Below, piece by piece: positions 1-5,341 of a DNA stretch of 7,329 bases (positions are counted from its first letter, which is position 1; every line of letters begins with the position of its first letter). Both the position numbers and the translations under genes were made by a program. The stretch lies in the NCBI GenBank assembly GCA_944331725.1, contig CALVJE010000056.1:1-7329 (forward strand), in the 5' to 3' direction. The stretch comes from an uncultured Bacilli bacterium (lineage in GTDB: Bacteria; Bacillota_I; Bacilli_A; RF39; UBA660). The notes beneath the pieces were generated by a model. The model was not told where the DNA came from and ran no database searches. It was given only the letters and a program-made list of their open reading frames with translations.

Positions 1-19
1 TGTATATGGGCATTATTTA

Positions 20-61
20 TTTCGGATATCCAAATTTAAATTTATATAGCTTTCGGATATC
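20..61. repeat. 11-bp direct repeat pair upstream of promoter
   Basis: The 11-mer TTTCGGATATC occurs at 20-30 and again at 51-61, a start-to-start distance of 31 bp, about three helical turns. A 12-bp palindrome AAATTTAAATTT (32-43) lies between them. The second copy ends about 30 bp upstream of the -35 box of the following promoter. This arrangement fits two binding sites for a regulator acting on one face of the DNA, probably an activator given the position. That role is inferred; no regulator is encoded nearby. Confidence 0.45.
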
Positions 62-91
62 AATATTTTAATTAACAGTGAAACAAATGAA

Positions 92-120
92 TTGAAATAT
101 TTCTTATTTAATGCTACAAT
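92..120 (+). promoter_or_regulatory. SigA-type promoter with extended -10
   Basis: A -35 box TTGAAA (92-97) is separated by exactly 17 bp from a -10 box TACAAT (115-120), and the -10 is preceded by TG one base away (TGCTACAAT, 112-120). This is a good housekeeping-sigma promoter with an extended -10. Transcription would start around 126-128, giving a very short leader before the ribosome binding site AGAGGTG (131-137) of the first gene. Confidence 0.7.
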
Positions 121-144
121 CTATTTAATTAGAGGTGAATTGTT

Positions 145-1344
145 ATGAATGAGATGAATAAAGGTAAAGAAGTAATTGCTAATGCAACTAGTGGTAATAA
201 TACTAATATTAATATAAATAATAATTCTAATAATAAAAATCATAAAGATGTGAGAAATAAATTAATGAGAGTTATGTTAATAGTAGTAGGTGTTTTAGTT
301 CTTTTTTTAGTTATTCTCTTAATAATCGCTGTAGTTGGTGGCGGTAATATGGAGTATGAAGAGATTGAACAAGAGATGAAGGATGCTGCAGTAGAGTATT
401 ATGATGTTCAAAAAGGATTACTTCCAGAAGAAGAGGGAGAGACTGTTACTGTTAGAGCTAGTACACTTGCTAATGCAGAGTTAATGAAACCTTTAAGTGA
501 ACTTAGAAAAGATGAAAGTTGTAGTGGAAGAGTTGAAGTTAGAAAAATAAATGATAAGTATGTTTATACTCCTTATTTAGAGTGTGGTGATAATTATGTT
601 ACTAAAGAGTTATATAAAGCAGTTTTAGAACAAGGTGTTGTTGCTAGTGGTGATGGTTTATATGATATGAATGGAGAGAAAGTTTATAGAGGAGAAAATG
701 TTAATAATTATGTTAAGTTAGATAATACAATGTTTAGAATAGTTAAAGTTACTAGTAATAATAGATTGTTATTAATAATGGCTGATACTGATTCTAATTT
801 CTCTCATAATTTTGATGATAGATATAATGCTACTGATGGATTTAATAGTGGATTTAATGATTATAGACTTAGTAGAGTTTATGATTATTTACAAGATTTA
901 TATAATGGTAATAATGATATTGTTATACTTAGTGAAAATGATAAAGAAAAGTTAGTTGATTTTGATATGTGTATTGGTAAAAGAGCACCTACTGATACTG
1001 ATAAGACTAATACATTAGATTGTAGTGAAAGAATTGAAAATCAAATGATAGGATTACTTAGTGCAAGTGATTATATGAATGCTTCACTTGATGCTAGTTG
1101 TAATGCTACTACTGATAGAACTTGTCAGAATTATAATTATTTAAAACTTAGTGGTATTGATTGGTGGCTTGGGACTGCTAATTCTTTAAATAATTCTGAG
1201 GTGTATGCAGTTAGAAGTGGTGGTTATATTGATGAGTATAAAGCTTCTAGTTATAAAAAAGTAAGACCTACTATTATGATTAATGATAATGTTATGATTA
1301 AATCTGGTAGTGGTAGTGCTAGTAATCCATTTGTGTTGAAATAA
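145..1344 (+). CDS. Signal-anchored surface protein with Cys-containing VRP-type ectodomain
   Basis: This is a 399-residue protein of unknown function, likely displayed on the cell surface. Residues 1-40 are hydrophilic with an Asn-rich stretch (about 18-32) and a basic patch before the membrane, so this part should be cytoplasmic. One strong membrane segment spans about 41-66. The rest is an ectodomain with six cysteines (126, 147, 276, 293, 319, 327), suggesting disulfides. It contains 'YRGENVNNYVKL...FRIVKV' (181-202), then a C-terminal 'DWWLGTANS' (339-347) to 'VRP' (373-375), ending 'SNPFVLK'. This last part resembles the DUF6273-like / Fib_succ_major-like surface domains abundant in uncultured gut Bacilli, an assignment from memory. 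The start is supported by AGAGGTG seven bases upstream. Codons mostly end in T, unlike the next surface gene. Ligand or adhesive function cannot be told from sequence. Confidence 0.8.
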   Translation: MNEMNKGKEVIANATSGNNTNININNNSNNKNHKDVRNKLMRVMLIVVGVLVLFLVILLIIAVVGGGNMEYEEIEQEMKDAAVEYYDVQKGLLPEEEGETVTVRASTLANAELMKPLSELRKDESCSGRVEVRKINDKYVYTPYLECGDNYVTKELYKAVLEQGVVASGDGLYDMNGEKVYRGENVNNYVKLDNTMFRIVKVTSNNRLLLIMADTDSNFSHNFDDRYNATDGFNSGFNDYRLSRVYDYLQDLYNGNNDIVILSENDKEKLVDFDMCIGKRAPTDTDKTNTLDCSERIENQMIGLLSASDYMNASLDASCNATTDRTCQNYNYLKLSGIDWWLGTANSLNNSEVYAVRSGGYIDEYKASSYKKVRPTIMINDNVMIKSGSGSASNPFVLK

Positions 1345-1364
1345 GTTTAGAAAGAAGGTAAAAT

Positions 1365-1409
1365 ATGGCAAAACTATGTTTACATTTTGTTACCGGGGGG
1401 GCGGTTTAA
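1365..1409 (+). CDS. Candidate 14-residue mini-ORF across a 7-G run
   Basis: ATG at 1365 is preceded by AGAAGG (1353-1358) at six bases and opens a 14-codon frame, MAKLCLHFVTGGAV, ending with TAA at 1407-1409. It begins 20 bp after the first gene's stop. The frame runs through seven consecutive G (1395-1401), rare in such AT-rich DNA. With six G the frame would extend to 1464 (32 residues) into the terminator stem; with eight it would stop soon. It could be a leader peptide, a slippery remnant or chance. The good ribosome binding site is the only positive evidence. Confidence 0.2.
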   Translation: MAKLCLHFVTGGAV

Positions 1410-1451
1410 TAGTAAACTAAGTAATATAGTTACTTTCTTTCATTATGATAT

Positions 1452-1484
1452 AAGAGCAGGATAATAATATATTCTGTTCTTTTT
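1452..1484 (+). terminator. Intrinsic terminator after first surface gene
   Basis: The arm 1452-1462 (AAGAGCAGGAT) pairs with 1471-1481 (ATTCTGTTCTT) in an 11-bp stem with two G-U pairs and an 8-base loop, followed directly by T residues to 1484. It should end transcription from the promoter at 92-120. No convincing sigma-A promoter for the next gene is visible in 1485-1566, only loose -10-like strings such as TATAAG (1532-1537). Confidence 0.5.
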
Positions 1485-1581
1485 AATGCGGAAAAAAAAT
1501 GCTAAAAAGGACTTTATGTGTTAATATTTAGTATAAGGATAGATAATTTAGATAAGAATAAGTAGTAAGGGAGAAAAGCGT

Positions 1582-2145
1582 ATGAAAACAAATGACAAAA
1601 GAAAAGAAATAATTATAGTAGGAGTATTACTATTATTAATGATAGGATTAATTGTAGGAATAAGTTATGCTGCTTTCCAGTATGGAAAAACAGGAAGTAA
1701 AGTAAACTCAATAACAACTGGATCAATAACAATGACTTATACTGAGACAGATAATACTATTAGTTTAAGTGGAGCCCTACCTACAACAGATAAGACAGGA
1801 ACTGTTAGATTAAATCCTGGAGAGTATTTTGATTTTAATGTAAGTAGTGAAATAGTAGGAGATGTAAATATAAACTATGAAATATCTGCTAAAAAAGAAG
1901 ATGGGAATACTATAAATGGAGAATATATAAAGTTATATTTAACAAAGGTAAACTCAGATGGAACAGAAGAAGCCTTAATGGTACCTGAGACATATAATGA
2001 AGAAAGTACATCAAATACATATACAGGAAGACCAAGTAATGAGATGAGTTTATATACAAGTAGTATGAATAGTAGTGACGATAATAACTATAGATTAAGA
2101 ATGTATGTTGATGAATCATATAATCCCCAAGGAGATGGAGGATGA
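1582..2145 (+). CDS. TasA-like anchored surface protein, N-terminal part (stops at in-frame TGA)
   Basis: This 187-residue product begins with a short basic head and one hydrophobic segment (about 9-30) ending 'GISYAAF', followed by 'NSITTGSITMTYTE' (42-55). That layout is typical of secreted TasA/camelysin-like beta-sandwich proteins ('SYAxF...N.i.aGsi...'). The remainder is rich in Thr, Ser, Asn and Asp, as expected for an extracellular beta fold. The ribosome binding site AAGGGAG (1567-1573) lies eight bases upstream. The frame ends at TGA (2143-2145) in the middle of what looks like a continuous domain: the same frame resumes as 'LTFSVRINVYGKAGD', which reads as the closing beta strand. 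The product is therefore probably the front of a 547-codon gene, not a complete protein. Codons prefer A at the third position (GGA, ACA, ATA), unlike the T-ending genes around it. The specific role is unknown. Confidence 0.7.
   Translation: MKTNDKRKEIIIVGVLLLLMIGLIVGISYAAFQYGKTGSKVNSITTGSITMTYTETDNTISLSGALPTTDKTGTVRLNPGEYFDFNVSSEIVGDVNINYEISAKKEDGNTINGEYIKLYLTKVNSDGTEEALMVPETYNEESTSNTYTGRPSNEMSLYTSSMNSSDDNNYRLRMYVDESYNPQGDGG
2143..2145 (+). other. In-frame TGA interrupting the second surface gene
   Basis: Codon 188 of the frame starting at 1582 is TGA, in '...NPQGDGG-stop-LTFSVRINVYG'. No frame change is needed to continue: codons 189-547 are open to TAA at 3223-3225. The local sequence is a GGA/GAT-rich run (about 2130-2145), so one base change from GGA, CGA or AGA, or a small duplication, would explain it. 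TGA works as a normal stop elsewhere here and Trp is TGG, so general recoding is unlikely. Confidence 0.85.
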
Positions 2146-2169
2146 TTAACATTTAGTGTAAGAATAAAT

Positions 2170-3225
2170 GTGTATGGAAAAGCAGGAGATAAGTATGTAC
2201 CTGAGACAACAGAAACAATCCTTGCAAATAATGAATTACAAGAAGAAACTACAAATATGTTTAACTATGCAAGCAATGGAACGTATATATCAGGAATATC
2301 AGAATCAAATGGACAACCTCAATATGCAACAGATGAAAACCAAATAACAAATGGGTTATATAGTGCTGAAGATGAAGATGGGGTTAGTTATTATTTTAGA
2401 GGAAATATAGATAATAACAATGTACAGTTTGTGGAATATCAAAACGACTATTATGTATATAACTATGGTGGTATATATTTCCAAAGTTTAGAATCTTGCC
2501 AAGAATATAATAGTAGTTGTAGTGAAAGTAATAGAGTAAAGCTTGCTAATGCAGGAGATAAGATGTACTGGAGAATAGTGCGAGTAAATGGAGATGGAAG
2601 TTTAAGACTTATCTACAATGGAACAAGTGTAAATCCAGATAATAGTGATTTAGCACATTCTTATGCTGTAGGACAAGTACCATATAATTTAGAGTATAAT
2701 GATCCAAAATATGCAGGTTATACTTATGATAATGGCGTGAATAGTTTTATAAAGAAAGAAGTAGATACGTGGTATAAGAATGCATTAGGAAATACAGCAT
2801 ATGATAGCAAAGTAACAGAAGGAAGATTCTGTAGTGATAGTAGTGGTTATAGAGAAGAAACAGCAGTAGGAGGAAATGTCTTTGCAAGTTTCGATAGATT
2901 AGCTCCAGTATATGGAAAACTAATGGGATTAGAAATGCAAGAAAATGTAACACCAAGTTTAAAATGTCCAAGTACAACAGAAAGTTATGGAGGTTCATAC
3001 CGATTAAAAGCGGGATTAATAACAGCAGATGAGTTAGTATTAGGAGGAGAAACATTTGGTGTTGTAGGGAATAGTTATTTAAATCCAGGTTCCTCTGATA
3101 TGTATTACTGGAGTATGTCGCCGTCCGATTTCAATAATGACAATGCTAATGTTTGGTATGAGTTTGAGAATCTGAATAACAACAATGTAGATAACAACAA
3201 CGCCGTGCGTCCAGATTCCTACTAA
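2170..3225 (+). CDS. Surface protein C-terminal part with VRP-type ectodomain and Asn-rich variable-looking end
   Basis: This open stretch of about 351 codons continues the frame of 1582-2145. Its nominal GTG start (2170) has no well-placed ribosome binding site, so independent expression is doubtful; the GGAGG at 2134-2141 is mostly Gly codons and too far away. From the GTG, residues 63-150 hold 'YYFRGNI' and 'YWRIVRVNGDGSLRLIYNGT', matching the first surface protein's 'YRGENVNNYV...FRIVKV'. Residues 278-350 hold 'YRLKAGLITADE', 'YYWSMSPSDF', 'ANVWY' and 'VRPDSY'. This is the surface domain seen repeatedly in gut Bacilli, but it normally continues some 25 residues past VRP, as in the first gene ('...SNPFVLK'). 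Here it ends at once. The last ~35 codons (from 3118) switch to TCG, CCG, TCC, AAC, GCC and GTG and are Asn-rich. Cysteines at 110, 117, 221 and 266 may pair. Likely role is surface binding; ligand unknown. Confidence 0.65.
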   Translation: MYGKAGDKYVPETTETILANNELQEETTNMFNYASNGTYISGISESNGQPQYATDENQITNGLYSAEDEDGVSYYFRGNIDNNNVQFVEYQNDYYVYNYGGIYFQSLESCQEYNSSCSESNRVKLANAGDKMYWRIVRVNGDGSLRLIYNGTSVNPDNSDLAHSYAVGQVPYNLEYNDPKYAGYTYDNGVNSFIKKEVDTWYKNALGNTAYDSKVTEGRFCSDSSGYREETAVGGNVFASFDRLAPVYGKLMGLEMQENVTPSLKCPSTTESYGGSYRLKAGLITADELVLGGETFGVVGNSYLNPGSSDMYYWSMSPSDFNNDNANVWYEFENLNNNNVDNNNAVRPDSY

Positions 3226-3235
3226 GGCTAGAAAT
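3118..3235 (+). other. Candidate DGR-type variable region at 3' end of surface gene
   Basis: The stretch encodes 'SPSDFNNDNANVWYEFENL', then a run of Asn codons, then 'AVRPDSY' and stop. AAC/AAT codons cluster at 3133-3201, between invariant-looking segments with unusually GC-rich codons (TCG CCG TCC at 3118-3126; GCC GTG CGT at 3202-3210). This pattern, Asn (AAY) codons in a C-type-lectin-like C-terminus next to the stop, is what a DGR variable region looks like when little altered from its template, because adenines are the mutated positions. A 5-bp hairpin CTAGA/TCTAG (3228-3243) follows just after the stop. No reverse transcriptase or template repeat is in the window, so the call is inference. 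Confidence 0.4.
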
Positions 3236-3445
3236 TAATCTAGTGACACAGGTTATACTCCTTTTTGTTGGCTAAGGCTTACAAATAGAGGAAGTTTGAA
3301 TGGAAACAAGTTTAATTCCCGGGATTATCCCAAATATATAATATAGATGTTCATTGACTTAGAATAAAGTCCTTGGACTATCCCTATATTAATGATAAAA
3401 AATAATTATATCATCTGTTTCTTTGCTATTAAGTTAAGTTTTTTG
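3226..3445. other. Non-coding stretch with short repeats and palindromes
   Basis: No convincing gene is seen here. CTAAGGCT occurs at 3222-3229 and again at 3272-3279, 50 bp apart. The palindrome TCCCGGGA (3317-3324) overlaps GGGATTATCCC (3321-3331), and AGTCCTTGGACT (3368-3379) is another short inverted repeat. The first ~105 bases are visibly less AT-rich than the surrounding intergenic DNA and could be the 3' flank of the variable-looking cassette just upstream, or a small structured RNA. Neither can be decided from this sequence alone. Confidence 0.35.
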
Positions 3446-3473
3446 GTAATACAGTTATTGTATTACTTTTTTT
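3446..3473 (+). terminator. Intrinsic terminator before spoVA operon
   Basis: GTAATACA (3446-3453) and TGTATTAC (3459-3466) form a perfect 8-bp stem with a 5-base loop, followed by seven T (3467-3473). It closes the surface-protein transcript and insulates the sporulation operon that starts immediately after. Confidence 0.75.
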
Positions 3474-3502
3474 GTATAAAAGTTTCTTTTTAGATAATAC
3501 TA
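3474..3502 (+). promoter_or_regulatory. Candidate forespore (sigma-G/F type) promoter for spoVA
   Basis: GTATA (3474-3478) fits the -35 pattern GHATR, and AATACTA (3496-3502) fits the -10 pattern cATnhTA, CATACTA in its best form. The spacer is 17 bp, as for sigma-G promoters of Bacillus subtilis. Placement between a terminator and spoVAC, and the known forespore expression of spoVA in model species, support the call. The motif is short, and in AT-rich DNA a chance match is possible. Confidence 0.5.
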
Positions 3503-3527
3503 TTACTGAAAGGAAGACTGTGATAAT

Positions 3528-3971
3528 ATGACTAATAAAAAATATGATGTTTTAGTTAAGAAACATACTCCTAAAGAGAATAAGTTTAAATATGCAGTTA
3601 CTGCTTTTTTAGTAGGAGGATTTATGGGAGTACTTGGAGAGGGTTTGATTAGAATTTATATTATGCTTTTTGATGTTTCAAGAAATGATGCTTCTACTTA
3701 TATGATTATAACTTTTATCTTCTTTGCTTCTTTGTTTACTGCTTTAGGTTTCTTTGATAAGTTGGTTGCTAAAGCGAAAGCGGGTCTTTTGATACCTATT
3801 ACTGGCTTTGCTCATTCTATGACTAGTGCAGCTTTAGATTATAAGAATGAAGGACCTATTTATGGTGTTGGTAGTAATGTCTTTAAACTTGCAGGATCTG
3901 TTATCTTTTATGGAGTAGTATCTGCTTGGTTTTTTGGCCTTATTAGATATCTATGGGAGGTATTTTTATGA
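3528..3971 (+). CDS. spoVAC: Stage V sporulation protein AC
   Basis: SpoVAC is an integral membrane protein of the forespore inner membrane and part of the SpoVA complex, which takes up calcium-dipicolinic acid during sporulation and releases it at germination. In Bacillus it has been described as a mechanosensitive channel. The 147-residue length matches the family. Hydrophobic segments lie at about 20-48, 58-76, 84-103 and 118-145, and the family signature 'KAGLLIPITGFAHSMTSAA' is at 84-102, followed by 'YKNEGPIYGVGSNVFKLAG' (105-123). A weak site AAGGAAG (3510-3516) precedes the ATG by 11 bases. The TGA stop overlaps the next start in ATGA, indicating translational coupling. It opens the operon behind the candidate forespore promoter. 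SpoVAA and SpoVAB, present in Bacillus, are absent here, leaving the minimal AC-AD-AE core. Confidence 0.95.
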   Translation: MTNKKYDVLVKKHTPKENKFKYAVTAFLVGGFMGVLGEGLIRIYIMLFDVSRNDASTYMIITFIFFASLFTALGFFDKLVAKAKAGLLIPITGFAHSMTSAALDYKNEGPIYGVGSNVFKLAGSVIFYGVVSAWFFGLIRYLWEVFL

Positions 3972-4957
3972 TACTTAATTTTAGAAATGTTTATTTAGAT
4001 AATGTTAGTACTGTTTGTGGTCCTTATGAAGCGAAGGGGCCTTTATCTAATAACTTTGATAAGAAATATAATGATTTATATGCACGCGAGAAGTCTTTTG
4101 AAAAAGCAGAAATTAGATTACTTGAAGATAGTATTAGAATTTTACTTAAAAAAACTAAGTTAAAGTCTAATGATATTGATTTAGTAATAGCAGGTGATCT
4201 TTTAAATCAAATAGCATCATCAAGTTATGGATCATTAAATCTTAAAAGTCCTTTTCTTGGTATTTATACTGCTTGTGCTACTAGTATAGAGGGTATTTTA
4301 ATAGGTTCTACTTTTATAGATAGTGGTAAAGTTAATAATGCTATTGTTTCTTGTTCTTCTCATAATATGTCTAGTGAAAAACAATTTCGTAATCCAACTG
4401 AATATGGTTCTCCTAAACCAATGACGGCAACATTTACAGCGACTGGTGGTGCTAGTATACTTTTGTCTAATAAACCTAGTAAAGTTAGAGTTGTTAATGG
4501 ACTTATTGGTACTATTGTAGATTTAAATCAAAAAGATGCTTTTAATATGGGAGCGGCTATGGCAGGGGCAGCTTTTGATACTCTTTCTAAATATTTAAAG
4601 GAAACAGATACTAAACCAGATGATTATGATCTTATTCTAACAGGTGATTTAGGTAAATATGGTAAAGAGATATTAAAAGACTTAATGAAAAGTGAATATA
4701 ATATAGATTTAACTAATTATAATGATTGTGGTGTTATGTTATATGACTTAGAGAATCAAAAAGAAGTAATGGCTGGAGGTAGTGGTCCTGTTTGTTCTGC
4801 TTTAGTTAATTATAGTACGATTGTTAAAGGTCTTATGGAAGGTAAGTATAAAAAAGTTTTATTAATTGCAACAGGGGCTTTATTTTCTCCTATTATGCTT
4901 TATCAAAAAGAAAATATCTTATCTATTGCAAATTTAGTATGTTTGGAGGCGATATAA
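3968..4957 (+). CDS. spoVAD: Stage V sporulation protein AD (dipicolinate-binding, thiolase-like)
   Basis: SpoVAD is the soluble subunit of the SpoVA complex. It has a thiolase-like fold without known thiolase activity and binds dipicolinic acid, delivering it for transport into the forespore. Family landmarks are visible: 'GIYTACATSIEG' (98-109), 'FRNPTEYGSPKPMTATFTAT' (140-159), 'GDLGKYG' (226-232), 'AGGSGPVCSALV' (269-280) and the ending 'ATGALFSPIMLYQKENI' (301-317). The 329 residues are close to the usual ~338. The start at 3968 is chosen because GGGAGG (3955-3960) lies seven bases upstream and the ATG overlaps the spoVAC stop; an in-frame ATG at 3953 would lie inside that ribosome binding site. 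Its TAA stop overlaps the spoVAE start by one base (TAATG), so the three proteins are probably made in balanced amounts. Confidence 0.96.
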   Translation: MILNFRNVYLDNVSTVCGPYEAKGPLSNNFDKKYNDLYAREKSFEKAEIRLLEDSIRILLKKTKLKSNDIDLVIAGDLLNQIASSSYGSLNLKSPFLGIYTACATSIEGILIGSTFIDSGKVNNAIVSCSSHNMSSEKQFRNPTEYGSPKPMTATFTATGGASILLSNKPSKVRVVNGLIGTIVDLNQKDAFNMGAAMAGAAFDTLSKYLKETDTKPDDYDLILTGDLGKYGKEILKDLMKSEYNIDLTNYNDCGVMLYDLENQKEVMAGGSGPVCSALVNYSTIVKGLMEGKYKKVLLIATGALFSPIMLYQKENILSIANLVCLEAI

Positions 4958-5307
4958 TGTACTTTATTAATTCATTTTTATTCTGTGGGATTATTTGTTT
5001 AATCGCTGAGATTATTTTAGATAATACTAAACTTACTCCTGGTCATATTACGGCAATGTTTGTGTGTATTGGGGCAGCTTTAGATACTTTTTCTATTTAT
5101 GATTTTTTCATCGCTAAAGTAGGTGGTGGAGCCTTGCTTCCTATTACTAGTTTTGGACATTCTTTAATACACGGTGCGTTAATATCAGCAGAAGCGAATG
5201 GTGTTGTAGGACTATTAATAGGTATATTTGATTTAACTGCAGCAGGGATAACAGCAGCGATTATCTTTACCTTTATTTTTACTTTAATTTTTAGAGCAAA
5301 AGATTAG
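4957..5307 (+). CDS. spoVAE: Stage V sporulation protein AE (SpoVAEb type)
   Basis: This is a small inner-membrane subunit of the SpoVA dipicolinic-acid transport complex. The 116 residues match the usual SpoVAEb length. Hydrophobic segments lie at about 3-21, 31-50, 58-77 and 84-113. The signature 'KVGGGALLPITSFGHSLIHG' (54-73) is a clear relative of the 'AGLLIPITGFAHS' motif in SpoVAC; the two subunits are homologous. The start at 4957 is preferred because TGGAGG (4944-4949) sits seven bases before it and the ATG overlaps the spoVAD stop; the in-frame ATG at 4939 lies ahead of that site and would add six residues not expected in the family. The next gene follows 34 bp downstream with no terminator between them. 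Confidence 0.94.
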   Translation: MYFINSFLFCGIICLIAEIILDNTKLTPGHITAMFVCIGAALDTFSIYDFFIAKVGGGALLPITSFGHSLIHGALISAEANGVVGLLIGIFDLTAAGITAAIIFTFIFTLIFRAKD

Positions 5308-5341
5308 AAAATGTAAATAATAATAGTAGGAGGTGTAATTT

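Larger units (their letters stand above)
1582..3225 (+). pseudogene. Whole second surface gene, interrupted by one TGA
   Basis: Taken together, 1582-3225 reads as one 547-codon gene with an N-terminal anchor, a TasA-like domain, a linker and a C-terminal VRP-type ectodomain. It is broken only by TGA at codon 188. Continuity of frame, of A-ending codon use and of domain logic across the break favours one ancestral gene. If translation really stops, the anchor would be separated from the ectodomain, which would then not be exported. A sequencing or assembly error, a true nonsense mutation, or readthrough would each fit. Confidence 0.55.

Noticed and set aside
1186..1371. Minus-strand open frames opposite the surface genes (also 1910-2152 and 2747-3055)
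   Set aside because: They are low-complexity His/Tyr/Leu/Ile translations created by the biased codons of the plus-strand genes, without ribosome binding sites or plausible domains.
1365..1409. Mini-ORF as a remnant of a CTP synthase (pyrG) 5' end, because of 'FVTGG'
   Set aside because: The likeness is five residues only, neighbouring residues do not fit, and nothing downstream in any frame continues the pyrG sequence.
2143..2145. TGA as a sense codon (Mycoplasma-type or Gracilibacteria-type code) for the whole organism
   Set aside because: Every Trp in the conserved genes is TGG, no other gene body contains in-frame TGA, and spoVAC ends with TGA in a classic ATGA overlap with spoVAD at the expected family length.
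2170..3225. Second half of the split surface gene as an independent gene starting at GTG 2170
   Set aside because: There is no ribosome binding site at the right distance, no signal peptide for what is clearly an ectodomain, and the upstream codons 2146-2169 read smoothly into it in the same frame.
3354..3382. TTGACT at 3354-3359 as a -35 box
   Set aside because: No acceptable -10 lies at 16-18 bp, and a terminator stands between it and spoVAC.
3953..3967. Earlier ATG for spoVAD
   Set aside because: That ATG overlaps the GGGAGG ribosome binding site itself; 3968 has correct spacing and overlaps the spoVAC stop.
4939..4956. Earlier ATG for spoVAE
   Set aside because: It lies upstream of the TGGAGG site that serves the ATG at 4957, and the shorter form gives the usual 116-residue length.
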